DNA of 12,491 nt, taken from assembly GCA_903643055.1 (NCBI GenBank), contig CAHJWV010000538.1, positions 1-12,491 on the forward strand. Direction: 5' to 3'. The stretch comes from Burkholderiales bacterium (GTDB lineage Bacteria; Pseudomonadota; Gammaproteobacteria; Burkholderiales; Burkholderiaceae). A program made the position numbers and the translations under genes. A model generated the notes under the pieces. It worked only from the letters and a program-made list of their open reading frames with translations. It ran no database searches and was not told where the DNA came from. Below, piece by piece: positions 6,142 through 12,491 of the stretch (position 1 is the first letter of the stretch; every line of letters begins with the position of its first letter).

Positions 6142-7542
6142 TCACTTTCCAATACAGAATCGCCCGAAGATTTCGCCCAAGAGATCGTTGGAGGTGAACT
6201 CGCCGGTGATCTCTGACAACGCGTTGTGAGACAGCCTTAGCTCTTCGGCCAACAGATCCAGCGCAGGTGCTTGAGACAGCGCCTGTTGATGAGCGAGCGC
6301 CAGATGATCTCGTGTTCGCTGCAAAGCCTGAACATGGCGCGCGCGCGCGATGTAGAGCCCTTCCGGTTGAGCATGCCAGCCTGCCAATGCGAGCAGGGTT
6401 TGACGCAGCTCATCCAAGCCAAGGCCGGTTTGTGCGGAAAGGCGTAATTGCCGCGGCCCAGCACTTTCAGCACCGTGAGCTAAGGCCTCAACAGCAACAG
6501 CGTCGCTCTTGTTGAACACGTGCACGACGCGCTCGGCACCCTCGACCAATGGAGCCAGACGCTTTGCGATCTGCACTTCACCTTCGTCGTATTCAGGGTG
6601 ACCTATGCGAGTGAGGTCGTGCAGGAACAGCACCGCGTCCGCTCGTTCGATCTCGGCCCAACTGCGCGCCACACCAATTCGTTCGACTTCATCACCGGTG
6701 TCGCGCAAGCCAGCGGTATCGACCACGTGGAGCGGCACGCCTTCGATCTGGATGGTCTGACTGACTTTGTCTCGTGTGGTGCCTGCAATCGGCGTGACGA
6801 TGGCCAGTTCGGCACCGGCCAAGGCATTGAGCAGCGAGCTCTTTCCAACATTGGGTTGCCCGGCCAACACGACATGAATGCCTTCACGCAGCAATGCACC
6901 TTGGCGCGCACGGCCCAACACCGAGGTGAGCCGTGCAGAAATGCGATCGAGTTGCCCTACCGCATCAGCCTTCTTCAGAAAGTCGATCTCCTCTTCCGGG
7001 AAATCGAGTGTCGCTTCGACCAACATTCGCAGCGTGATCAGTTGATCGCGGAGTTCGTGGATCTCACTGGAAAAAGCCCCCGTCAATGAGCGACTGGCCG
7101 AACGAGCGGCCGCCTCTGTGCTGGCTTCGATCAAATCACTGACGGCCTCGGCCTGGGCTAGATCCAACTTGTCATTGAGGTAAGCGCGTTCGGTGAATTC
7201 ACCTGGCTCGGCCAATCGCAGCCCGATGCCACGCCCGGCCTCCAGGCAGCGCGCGAGCAACAGCTGCAACACCACAGGGCCACCATGAGCCTGAAGCTCC
7301 AGCACTTCTTCACCGGTGTAGGAATGGGGTGAAGGGAAATGCAGCGCCAATCCGTGATCGATGGCTTGCCCTTGCGCATCAGCAAACGGCAGATAAGTCG
7401 CGTGCCGCGGCCGCAAGGTTCGCCCACACAGCGCTTCGATCAGCGGTGCCAAAGCGCTGCCTGAAGCGCGCACGATACCCACCGCCCCGCGGCCTGCAGC
7501 GGTCGCAATGGCAACAATGGGATCGTGATGGCGCGGCAGCAT
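6142..7542 (-). CDS. mnmE: tRNA U34 5-carboxymethylaminomethyl modification GTPase MnmE
   Basis: MnmE (TrmE) works with MnmG to add the 5-carboxymethylaminomethyl group to wobble uridine 34 of certain tRNAs; cytoplasmic. The 466 residues show the N-terminal folate-binding domain (about 1-120, with [15 protein letters not shown] 74-88), the helical domain and the inserted G domain: G1 GQPNVGKS (228-235), G2 GTTRD (254-258), G3 DTAG (275-278) and G4 NKSD (344-347). The C-terminus ends in FCIGK (462-466), holding the invariant catalytic Cys of the family. Length and ends are complete, and the ATG at 7542 gives the usual start [21 protein letters not shown]. It is the last gene of the rpmH-rnpA-yidD-yidC-mnmE block, 119 bp after yidC, with a hairpin in that gap and no strong Shine-Dalgarno. 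Confidence 0.97.
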   Translation of the reverse strand: MLPRHHDPIVAIATAAGRGAVGIVRASGSALAPLIEALCGRTLRPRHATYLPFADAQGQAIDHGLALHFPSPHSYTGEEVLELQAHGGPVVLQLLLARCLEAGRGIGLRLAEPGEFTERAYLNDKLDLAQAEAVSDLIEASTEAAARSASRSLTGAFSSEIHELRDQLITLRMLVEATLDFPEEEIDFLKKADAVGQLDRISARLTSVLGRARQGALLREGIHVVLAGQPNVGKSSLLNALAGAELAIVTPIAGTTRDKVSQTIQIEGVPLHVVDTAGLRDTGDEVERIGVARSWAEIERADAVLFLHDLTRIGHPEYDEGEVQIAKRLAPLVEGAERVVHVFNKSDAVAVEALAHGAESAGPRQLRLSAQTGLGLDELRQTLLALAGWHAQPEGLYIARARHVQALQRTRDHLALAHQQALSQAPALDLLAEELRLSHNALSEITGEFTSNDLLGEIFGRFCIGK

Positions 7543-7561
7543 GCGCTGGAGGGTCTGGTCA

Positions 7562-7594
7562 GTTGATGCCTGACAAAGATGTCAGGCCGTCAAC
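7562..7594 (-). promoter_or_regulatory. Intercistronic hairpin between yidC and mnmE
   Basis: GCCTGACA (7568-7575) pairs with TGTCAGGC (7580-7587) around the loop AAGA. The stem extends outwards after a small internal loop through GTTGA (7562-7566) and TCAAC (7590-7594). No U-tract follows on the minus strand, so it is not a standard terminator. It lies 20 nt before the mnmE start codon in the 7543-7661 gap, so it could be an RNA processing or stability element or influence mnmE translation. Its function is inference. Confidence 0.55.
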
Positions 7595-7661
7595 ACCATT
7601 GAGGAAGTCCAAGGTAAATCGACCTACTGAATGGCGTAACGCAACTGGAGGGCCGGACACC

Positions 7662-9398
7662 TTACTTGTTCAGCGTTCCCATCTGTTTGTTGATCAGCCA
7701 TTGCTGCAGGATCGACAACAGGTTGTTGGTCACGTAATAAAGCACCAAGCCGGCCGGGAAGAAAAAGAACATCACCGAAAACACCAGCGGCATGAACCAC
7801 ATCATCTTGGCCTGCACAGGATCGGCTGGCGTCGGGTTGAACCAGGTCTGCAGCATGCTGGACGCCGTCATCAGCGCGGGCAAGATGAAGTAAGGGTCCT
7901 TCACCGACAGGTCGGTGATCCAACCAATCCATGGCGCATTGCGCATCTCCACGCTCGACAGCAGCACCCAATACAACGCAATGAAGATCGGCATCTGCGC
8001 CAGCACCGGCAGACAACCGCCGATCGGGTTGACCTTCTCTTCGCGATAGATGCGCATCATCTCCTGCTGCATCTGCTGCGGCTTGTCTTTCAAGCGCTCA
8101 CGCATTTCCATGATGCGCGGATTGATGGCCTTCATCTTAGCCATCGATCGATAGGCACTTGCATTCAGCCAATACAGCGCGACTTTCAGCAGCACGACCA
8201 ATGCCACGATCGCCCAGCCCCAATTGCCGATCAACTTGTGCAACTGCGTGAGCAACCAGAACAGAGGCTCGGACAGGATCTTGAACATCCCGTAGTCCTT
8301 GACCAGTTCCAGGCCCGGCGCAAGCGCACTCAATTTGTTTTCTTCTTGCGGGCCGGCGAACAGCACAGCATCCAGCTTGGCGCTGCTACCCGGTGCAATT
8401 GCAGGCAATGTGAACAACTCGGTCGCACTGTAGACGCGGCGGCCATATTCACTGTCTTTCGCATCCGTCACGCGCAGGGAAAACTGGCGGGGCATGGCTT
8501 CGTTGTGCAGCCAGGCGCTAGCGAAATAGTGCTGGACCATCGCGATCCAGCCGTTGTCGGCCGACTTGTCGTACTTGACCGAGCCCTTGTCGATTTCCTT
8601 GAAATCAGCTTTCACATACTTGGAGTTGTCCGTATAGGCCGCCGGGCCGGTGAAGGTGCTGTAAAAGCTGGAGCCACCCGGCGCAGCCGTGCCGTCACGG
8701 GTCAACTGAAAATACAGCTGCGCTGCGGGTACCGGCGCCGTACCCAGGTTCTGCACTTCATGACGCACATCGATCGTGTATTGGCCGCGATGGAAGGTGA
8801 AGGTCTTCACCAGCTTCACACCCTCATCCGGCGACGCGAAACTCACCGAAACGTCGTTGTCCCCATCTTTCAGCGTACGTTCACCGGGCAATGCCTTCAT
8901 CGCACTGAAATGCGTGATCGGCGCAGGCACTTCCACCAAACCAGTTTCGGCGATATAGACACGGTTGGCGGACGAATCGAACAGCAACACGTTCGGTGCG
9001 TCTTCCTTCTTTGTCTTCGATCCGGTGAATGCTTCGTGCCATGGACCTTCGACCTGCTCTTTTTCTTTCAGCAGTTCCAGGCGCACCAAACGCCCTCCTC
9101 TCGAATCGAAGCTGGCCTTGACCACGTCGGTCGTGATTACAACCACTTCCCTTGGGACCGAGGTCGGCGCTGCGTTCGCTGCTGGCGAATGGGCGCTCTG
9201 TGTGGCTCCAGCCGTCAAAGGAACATTGCCCGGTGAATTGTTGCGGGCCTCCCCGTTGTTGCCAGTCGGCGCCATGGCCGCTGGCGCGGAAGGCGCGAAC
9301 ATTGATGGACGGCCATTGAACTTGTTCCAGCCATCCCACAAAAAGGCAAGTGACGACAGGAAAACCACCCACAGCAGGGTGCGGCGCATATCGGTCAT
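7662..9398 (-). CDS. yidC: Membrane protein insertase YidC
   Basis: YidC (Oxa1/Alb3 family) inserts and folds inner-membrane proteins, alone or with SecYEG. The 578 residues have the Gram-negative layout: N-terminal membrane segment (about 5-21), a large periplasmic beta-sandwich domain (about 85-365) and the conserved insertase core. Seen in the core: the segment around 376-412, the positively charged groove residue Arg417 in NASAYRSMAKMK, a cytoplasmic helical hairpin (about 418-455), NPIGGCLPVLAQMPIFIALY (457-476), and further membrane segments at about 503-518, 533-547 and 550-566. The linker 30-80 is Ala/Pro/Asn-rich and low in complexity. The ATG at 9398 overlaps the yidD stop as ATGA, so translation is probably coupled; no separate Shine-Dalgarno is evident. 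Confidence 0.97.
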   Translation of the reverse strand: MTDMRRTLLWVVFLSSLAFLWDGWNKFNGRPSMFAPSAPAAMAPTGNNGEARNNSPGNVPLTAGATQSAHSPAANAAPTSVPREVVVITTDVVKASFDSRGGRLVRLELLKEKEQVEGPWHEAFTGSKTKKEDAPNVLLFDSSANRVYIAETGLVEVPAPITHFSAMKALPGERTLKDGDNDVSVSFASPDEGVKLVKTFTFHRGQYTIDVRHEVQNLGTAPVPAAQLYFQLTRDGTAAPGGSSFYSTFTGPAAYTDNSKYVKADFKEIDKGSVKYDKSADNGWIAMVQHYFASAWLHNEAMPRQFSLRVTDAKDSEYGRRVYSATELFTLPAIAPGSSAKLDAVLFAGPQEENKLSALAPGLELVKDYGMFKILSEPLFWLLTQLHKLIGNWGWAIVALVVLLKVALYWLNASAYRSMAKMKAINPRIMEMRERLKDKPQQMQQEMMRIYREEKVNPIGGCLPVLAQMPIFIALYWVLLSSVEMRNAPWIGWITDLSVKDPYFILPALMTASSMLQTWFNPTPADPVQAKMMWFMPLVFSVMFFFFPAGLVLYYVTNNLLSILQQWLINKQMGTLNK

Positions 9399-9739
9399 GG
9401 AAGGGTCTTTTTGCGGAAAGAAAACAAGGACAGCCTCGAAGGCTTGGCAACGCCGCTCGATGTGCTGGCGACATGACGAGAAAACAAGCCCCTGGCTGGA
9501 TCAGGCACCCCATCTTCACCGCCATCACACCAGGGATGACAACGGGCAAGCCGATGCAAGGTGAGACAACTACCGACCGCTGCGCCGTGAATTTCCAGCG
9601 CTTGGAGCGAATACGCAGAGCAGGTCGGTGTGAACCGGCATGCGCTGCCCAGCCAAGAGCTCAAGAAAAAACGATAGCCGCGCACCAAGCCCATCAACAG
9701 ACGCTGAGGCCAATGAGCGGCAACAGCGAGCCAACGCAT
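9395..9739 (-). CDS. yidD: Membrane protein insertion efficiency factor YidD
   Basis: Small basic membrane-associated protein that assists YidC-dependent insertion. The 114-residue reading has an amphipathic N-terminal helix (PQRLLMGLVRGYRFFLS, 11-27), the hallmark CRFTPTCSAY (34-43) and RLARCHPWCDGGEDGVP (63-79). The tail after about residue 90 is Ser/Arg/Lys-rich and not conserved. The frame is open upstream to 9895 inside rnpA, but conserved sequence starts at MRWLAVAAHWPQRLL, so I chose the ATG at 9739, 10 nt after the rnpA stop. The stop overlaps the yidC ATG by four bases. Being between rnpA and yidC is the standard place for this gene. Confidence 0.94.
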   Translation of the reverse strand: MRWLAVAAHWPQRLLMGLVRGYRFFLSSWLGSACRFTPTCSAYSLQALEIHGAAVGSCLTLHRLARCHPWCDGGEDGVPDPARGLFSRHVASTSSGVAKPSRLSLFSFRKKTLP

Positions 9740-9749
9740 GGAATCGGAC

Positions 9750-10259
9750 TCAGGCGCCAACGCGGCGAGACGCATCGGCCAAAACCTTGGCCAATTCGGC
9801 ACCGGCGGCTTTGCGCAATGCGTCAGACGCGGCACTCGGAAAACGCTCGCGATCGAAAGGCGCATGCAGCCGCACCACCCACAAACCCGGCGCAAGCACG
9901 TGCCGGCCTTGCGGCAAAGTCAAATGCGGAATCGCTTGTAAATTCACCAATTGTCGAATCTGCCGTTTGAGCAAAACCCGGGTGACAGAGCGGCGTGCGT
10001 GGCGTTTCGGTACCACCGCACCCAGCCAGCATGATGATGGCTTCGCAGGCACTGGCGTCGAATTCAAACAATCCACAGCCAGCTTCTGAGTTGGTACATC
10101 GTCTGTTGACAACTCCGATTCCATCACTCGCGAAATCGGCTTGGCGGGCTGACTCGGATTGCAAGCAAGGTAATGAACCGCGAAATGAGAACTGCGTGCC
10201 CGAGAAGGTGTTCTCAGCACGCGTTCGAAATCAGCAGATCTGACGATGCGACCGATCAC
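9750..10259 (-). CDS. rnpA: Ribonuclease P protein component
   Basis: Protein subunit of RNase P, which helps the catalytic RNA trim tRNA 5' leaders. The 169 residues are longer than the usual 110-130 because of a low-complexity insert (about 35-75) between the first strand (HFAVHYLA, 25-32) and CWLGAVVPKRHARRSVTRVLLKRQIRQ (77-103), the latter being the family's Arg/Lys-rich RNA-binding helix. Such inserts are, from memory, common in Burkholderiales. The start is GTG at 10259; the frame has no other start back to the TAA at 10299-10301. No good Shine-Dalgarno is seen, and a partial direct copy of the start region lies 26 bp upstream (10274-10286). It follows rpmH by 39 nt and precedes yidD by 10 nt. 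Confidence 0.92.
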   Translation of the reverse strand: MIGRIVRSADFERVLRTPSRARSSHFAVHYLACNPSQPAKPISRVMESELSTDDVPTQKLAVDCLNSTPVPAKPSSCWLGAVVPKRHARRSVTRVLLKRQIRQLVNLQAIPHLTLPQGRHVLAPGLWVVRLHAPFDRERFPSAASDALRKAAGAELAKVLADASRRVGA

Positions 10260-10298
10260 GGCGCCACGAGGGAGCGGCCGATCACGGAGCAGCAGGCC

Positions 10299-10433
10299 TT
10301 AGACGGCCAGACGCTTGCGGCCCTTGGCGCGGCGTGCGTTGATCACGGCACGGCCACCACGGGACTTCATGCGAACGAGGAAGCCATGGGTACGGGCGCG
10401 GCGAGTCTTGGATGCTTGGTAAGTGCGTTTCAT
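10299..10433 (-). CDS. rpmH: 50S ribosomal protein L34
   Basis: A 44-codon gene, the usual L34 size. It reads [20 protein letters not shown] at the N-terminus and ends KGRKRLAV; basic residues make up more than a third of it. L34 is a late-assembling protein of the large ribosomal subunit. AAGGA at 10440-10444, six bases before the ATG, is a good ribosome-binding site. It is the promoter-proximal gene of the rpmH-rnpA-yidD-yidC-mnmE unit and diverges from dnaA, as in most proteobacteria that keep this origin arrangement. Confidence 0.97.
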   Translation of the reverse strand: MKRTYQASKTRRARTHGFLVRMKSRGGRAVINARRAKGRKRLAV

Positions 10434-10630
10434 GATGGATCCTTCTTGAACGGGCTAACGGGGTCATCCCGTCGTGCGAAGCTTTTCCTGAAGCGCCAGA
10501 GACACCGACATCATTCAGATGATTGTTCAGCTCTGGCGATGCAAATGCACCGAGAACCCTGCAACTTCAAAGAAGACATCTGGCATCGCAACCTCCGCGG
10601 TGCACAAGCACCGGCCGCGCATTCGGGAAA
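10434..10630 (-). promoter_or_regulatory. Structured 5' leader of rpmH
   Basis: If transcription starts near 10630 the rpmH mRNA carries a leader of about 197 nt. In transcript order it can form: a 6-bp hairpin (10613-10608 with 10603-10598, four-base loop) close to the 5' end; a short hairpin GGTGC/GCATC (10551-10547 with 10542-10538); and a long arm CGCCAGAG (10538-10531) with CTCTGGCG (10501-10494) enclosing a smaller ATCAT-TCAG-ATGAT hairpin (10523-10510). The last 55 nt before the ATG hold the Shine-Dalgarno and no strong structure by eye. Function is inference; no ORF here is convincing. Confidence 0.5.
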
Positions 10631-10636
10631 CCCACG

Positions 10637-10665
10637 ATTACACCAAAGACTTGAATCGAAGTCAA
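10637..10665 (-). promoter_or_regulatory. Near-consensus sigma70 promoter for rpmH operon
   Basis: On the minus strand TTGACT (complement of 10660-10665) is followed after exactly 17 bp by TGTAAT (complement of 10637-10642). That matches five of six bases in each hexamer with the optimal spacing, making it the best promoter in the window. The predicted start is near 10630. It points at rpmH and lies about 50 bp from the DnaA box at 10718, so DnaA binding or replication-initiation events could affect it. Confidence 0.8.
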
Positions 10666-10717
10666 AGCCTGGTGCAACAGCGGCCAATTCGCAGCGAGGA
10701 GATCCCGGGGGTAAATC

Positions 10718-10726
10718 TGTGGATAA
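10718..10726 (-). promoter_or_regulatory. Consensus DnaA box in the rpmH-dnaA gap
   Basis: TGTGGATAA on the plus strand is the exact reverse complement of the DnaA box TTATCCACA. I found no second exact copy in either gap flanking dnaA. It lies 63 nt before the dnaA start and about 27 bp upstream of a possible dnaA -10 (TAGAAT, 10753-10758, lacking a recognisable -35). This is a suitable place for DnaA autoregulation, and it may contribute to oriC. Confidence 0.85.
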
Positions 10727-10777
10727 CCACGGTATTCGATGACTTTGAGCCGTAGAATCCGCCCGCTCCAAAAGAAC

Positions 10778-10786
10778 TTTTCCACA
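10778..10786 (+). promoter_or_regulatory. DnaA-box variant over the dnaA ribosome-binding region
   Basis: TTTTCCACA differs from TTATCCACA at one position and ends two bases before the dnaA ATG (10789). The same 9-mer recurs at 12381-12389 in the dnaA-dnaN gap. The Shine-Dalgarno position holds only AAAAGAAC (10770-10777), so this weak ribosome-binding site and the box adjoin. DnaA binding here would block elongation early in the gene; that is inference. Confidence 0.6.
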
Positions 10787-10788
10787 AC

Positions 10789-12201
10789 ATGAGCGCTGAC
10801 CTCTGGCAGCGCGGCTGCGAACGACTTGCCGCCGAACTGCCCGAACAACAATTCAATACCTGGATTCGCCCGCTGCCAGCCGCGGACGTCGCAGACCATG
10901 GTGAGAGCGGCGCGGTGGCGTCGCTGCGCGTGCCCAATCGCTTCAAGCTCGACTGGATTCGCAATCAATACGCTGGCCGCATCGAAGCAGTGCTAAGTGA
11001 ATTGGCTGGCAAGCCGGTGCGGCTCGATCTGATGCTGGCTGCTCGCGACATCCCCGCTCGACCCACCGCGGTGGCGATTCGGCCCACGGGCCCATCGGGC
11101 GCCACGGTCGGTGGCGGGGGGTTTGCGGAAACTTCCGCACCGCCTGTACAACGCGGCCCAGCATCCTTAGCCACCTTGCCGCGGCATCGGCTGAACCCCA
11201 TGCTGACGTTTGACACCCTGGTGCCAGGCCGGGCCAACCAGATGGCGCGTACCGCTGCGCTTCACGTGGCCGGCGCACCGGGGCAGATGTACAACCCGCT
11301 GTTCATCTACGGCGGCGTCGGTCTGGGCAAGACGCATCTGGTCCACGCCGTAGGCAATGCACTGCTTGCCGATCGGGCCGATGCACGCGTGTTGTACTTG
11401 CACGCAGAGCAGTTCATCACCGACGTGGTGAAAAACTACCAGCGCAAAACCTTCGACGAGCTGAAGGCCAAGTACCACCAGCTCGATCTGCTGCTGATCG
11501 ATGACGTGCAGTTTTTCGCCGGCAAAGAGCGCACTCAGGAGGAGTTCTTCAACGCCTTCGAAGCGCTGCTGGCGAAGAAGGCCCACATCATCATGACCAG
11601 CGACACCTACCCGAAAGGCTTGGTGGACATCGATGAGCGCCTGACCTCGCGCTTTGATGCGGGGCTCACCGTGGCCATCGAACCGCCTGAGCTGGAGATG
11701 CGGGTGGCGATTCTGATGCGCAAATCGGATGCCGAAGGCACGTCGATGCCGGAAGACGTGGCGTTTTTTGTCGCGAAGAACGTTCGCGCCAACGTGCGCG
11801 AACTCGAAGGCGCGCTGCGCAAGATCCTCGCCTATTCACGGTTCTCGCAGAAGGACATCAACATCCAGCTCGCCCGTGAAGCGCTGAAGGATTTGCTGTC
11901 GATCCAGAACCGACAAGTAGGTGTCGAGAACATCCAGAAGACCGTCGCCGATTTCTACAAGATCAAGGTGGCCGACATGTACAGCAAGAAGCGCCCAGCC
12001 AGCATTGCGCGGCCACGCCAGATTGCGATGTACATCGCCAAGGAAATGACACAGAAAAGCTTGCCCGAGATTGGCGAACTGTTTGGCGGCCGGGATCACA
12101 CGACAGTGCTGCATGCCGTGCGCAAGATCGCAGCAGAGCGCCAAAAGAACAGCGAGCTGAACCAACAGTTGCACGTGCTTGAGCAAACGCTCAAGGGATG
12201 A
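10789..12201 (+). CDS. dnaA: Chromosomal replication initiator DnaA
   Basis: The AAA+ ATPase that binds DnaA boxes, melts oriC and loads the helicase. The 470 residues show domain I (about 1-85, with LWQRGCERL and FNTWIRPL), a short Gly/Pro/Ala-rich linker domain II (about 86-130), domain III AAA+ (about 135-345) and DNA-binding domain IV (about 375-470). Seen: Walker A GGVGLGKT (175-182), Walker B LLLIDD (234-239), sensor I MTSD (269-272), the arginine-finger region DERLTSRF (282-289), sensor II Arg in NVRELEGAL (335-343), and the domain IV signature [11 protein letters not shown] (433-443). Start is the ATG at 10789 directly after a DnaA-box variant; the Shine-Dalgarno is weak. dnaN follows after 232 bp with no terminator in between, so co-transcription is possible. 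Confidence 0.98.
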   Translation: MSADLWQRGCERLAAELPEQQFNTWIRPLPAADVADHGESGAVASLRVPNRFKLDWIRNQYAGRIEAVLSELAGKPVRLDLMLAARDIPARPTAVAIRPTGPSGATVGGGGFAETSAPPVQRGPASLATLPRHRLNPMLTFDTLVPGRANQMARTAALHVAGAPGQMYNPLFIYGGVGLGKTHLVHAVGNALLADRADARVLYLHAEQFITDVVKNYQRKTFDELKAKYHQLDLLLIDDVQFFAGKERTQEEFFNAFEALLAKKAHIIMTSDTYPKGLVDIDERLTSRFDAGLTVAIEPPELEMRVAILMRKSDAEGTSMPEDVAFFVAKNVRANVRELEGALRKILAYSRFSQKDINIQLAREALKDLLSIQNRQVGVENIQKTVADFYKIKVADMYSKKRPASIARPRQIAMYIAKEMTQKSLPEIGELFGGRDHTTVLHAVRKIAAERQKNSELNQQLHVLEQTLKG

Positions 12202-12433
12202 CCGAGGTATTGGCGCTCTGTCAAACAACAAAGCTGGGGACAAGTTTTGAACAAGTCACCATCTGTCCACAGGCCCGCGCCGTTTTGAAAAGTTGTTGTC
12301 AGAGAGTCCCGCCGTTCACGGGGCTGCGCGCACAGGGTTCAAGTGAAGGTAAGCGGTTGATGGAAAAGGGGAAAATGGTGTTTTCCACAGAAAATGCCGT
12401 CCTCTACTAAGACGACTAATTTAAGAGGTTGAA
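12202..12433. other. Candidate oriC / unwinding region between dnaA and dnaN
   Basis: A 232-bp non-coding gap. DnaA-box-like 9-mers are TGGGGACAA (12235-12243, reverse, two mismatches), CTGTCCACA (12263-12271, two mismatches) and TTTTCCACA (12381-12389, one mismatch). After the last come a short GC-rich stretch (TGCCGTCC, 12395-12402) and an AT-rich tract (about 12403-12450) with CTA triplets at 12404, 12407 and 12416, all in one 3-nt phase. That resembles the box / GC cluster / DnaA-trio layout described for bacterial origins. GTTTTGAA occurs at 12244-12251 and 12282-12289. GGAAAA (12369-12374) and TTTTCC (12381-12386) form an inverted repeat over the last box. No ORF is credible here. Assignment as oriC is inference. 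Confidence 0.55.
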
Positions 12434-12447
12434 ATGATTGTCTTAAA
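12420..12447 (+). promoter_or_regulatory. dnaN: Possible hairpin over the dnaN start site
   Basis: TTTAAGA (12420-12426) and TCTTAAA (12441-12447) are perfect 7-bp complementary arms. The 14-nt loop contains the second half of the Shine-Dalgarno AAGAGG (12423-12428) and the ATG (12434-12436). The right arm lies in codons 3-5 of dnaN. Pairing is AU-rich and so weak; it could modulate initiation or be chance. Confidence 0.35.
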
Positions 12448-12491
12448 GGCAGCACAAGAAAAAGTTCTGAGCGCTTTGCAAGCTGTGGCGG
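12434..12491 (+). CDS. dnaN: DNA polymerase III beta sliding clamp, N-terminus (partial)
   Basis: The first 19 codons and one base are present, reading MIVLKAAQEKVLSALQAVA, and the gene runs off the window. Position directly after dnaA and the short N-terminal resemblance to proteobacterial beta clamps support the call. The clamp encircles DNA and tethers polymerase III and other repair and replication factors. AAGAGG at 12423-12428, five bases before the ATG, is a good ribosome-binding site. Domains and length cannot be assessed. Confidence 0.9.
   Translation, partial: MIVLKAAQEKVLSALQAVA

Noticed and set aside
7329..9236. 635-codon open frame on the plus strand opposite mnmE and yidC
   Set aside because: It spans the gap and both well-supported conserved genes on the other strand. 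Its product is rich in His, Gln and Arg, as expected from antisense reading of GC-rich codons, and shows no recognisable domain.
9740..9895. N-terminal extension of yidD inside rnpA
   Set aside because: Overlaps the conserved C-terminal half of rnpA in another frame; the family's N-terminus fits the ATG at 9739.
10173..10755. Plus-strand open frames across rpmH and the rpmH-dnaA gap
   Set aside because: They run antisense to rpmH and its leader, have no ribosome-binding site I can see, and give no recognisable protein.
1..12491. Mobile elements, CRISPR arrays, tRNA or rRNA genes, phage or defence genes
   Set aside because: I found no spaced direct-repeat arrays, transposase motifs, tRNA cloverleaf or CCA-type ends, or toxin-antitoxin pairs; the window is accounted for by housekeeping genes and their gaps.

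Overview
The window looks like the replication-origin neighbourhood of a betaproteobacterium, most likely of the order Burkholderiales. The gene set rpmH-rnpA-yidD-yidC-mnmE lies divergent from dnaA-dnaN. A kdsD-kdsC-lptC lipopolysaccharide operon lies on the other side. GC-rich codon use and close family resemblance of the proteins point the same way. Genus cannot be fixed from sequence reading alone.

Layout. Bases 1-27 are the end of a plus-strand glycine/arginine-rich protein, followed by a strong intrinsic terminator. From 3334 down to 318 a tightly coupled minus-strand operon runs kdsD, kdsC, lptC and a short-chain dehydrogenase. The first two make the Kdo precursor, and LptC is part of the LPS transport bridge. 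A large CPA2-type cation/proton antiporter with a cytoplasmic TrkA-N/TrkA-C module diverges from kdsD at 3410-5407. It ends at a perfect 15-bp hairpin shared with a convergent stand-alone cyclic-nucleotide-binding-domain protein (5520-5996, minus).

From 10433 down to 6142 the minus strand carries rpmH, rnpA, yidD, yidC and mnmE: ribosomal protein L34, the RNase P protein, two membrane-protein insertion factors and a tRNA U34-modifying GTPase. A near-consensus sigma70 promoter at 10637-10665 appears to drive rpmH through a leader of about 200 nt with several hairpins. dnaA (10789-12201) and the first 19 codons of dnaN (from 12434) run the other way. The only exact DnaA box seen in the two flanking gaps is at 10718-10726, a near-box sits directly before the dnaA start codon, and the dnaA-dnaN gap holds further near-boxes plus an AT-rich stretch with in-phase CTA triplets. 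That gap is the best candidate for the unwinding part of oriC.

I see no mobile element, CRISPR array, tRNA, rRNA or defence system, and no convincing new multi-gene system. The points worth following are regulatory: the structured rpmH leader, the palindrome around the -10 of the cyclic-nucleotide-binding gene, a DnaA box over the dnaA ribosome-binding region, the oriC architecture, a start-codon hairpin on dnaN, and an LPS operon in which a dehydrogenase follows lptC where lptA would commonly be expected.
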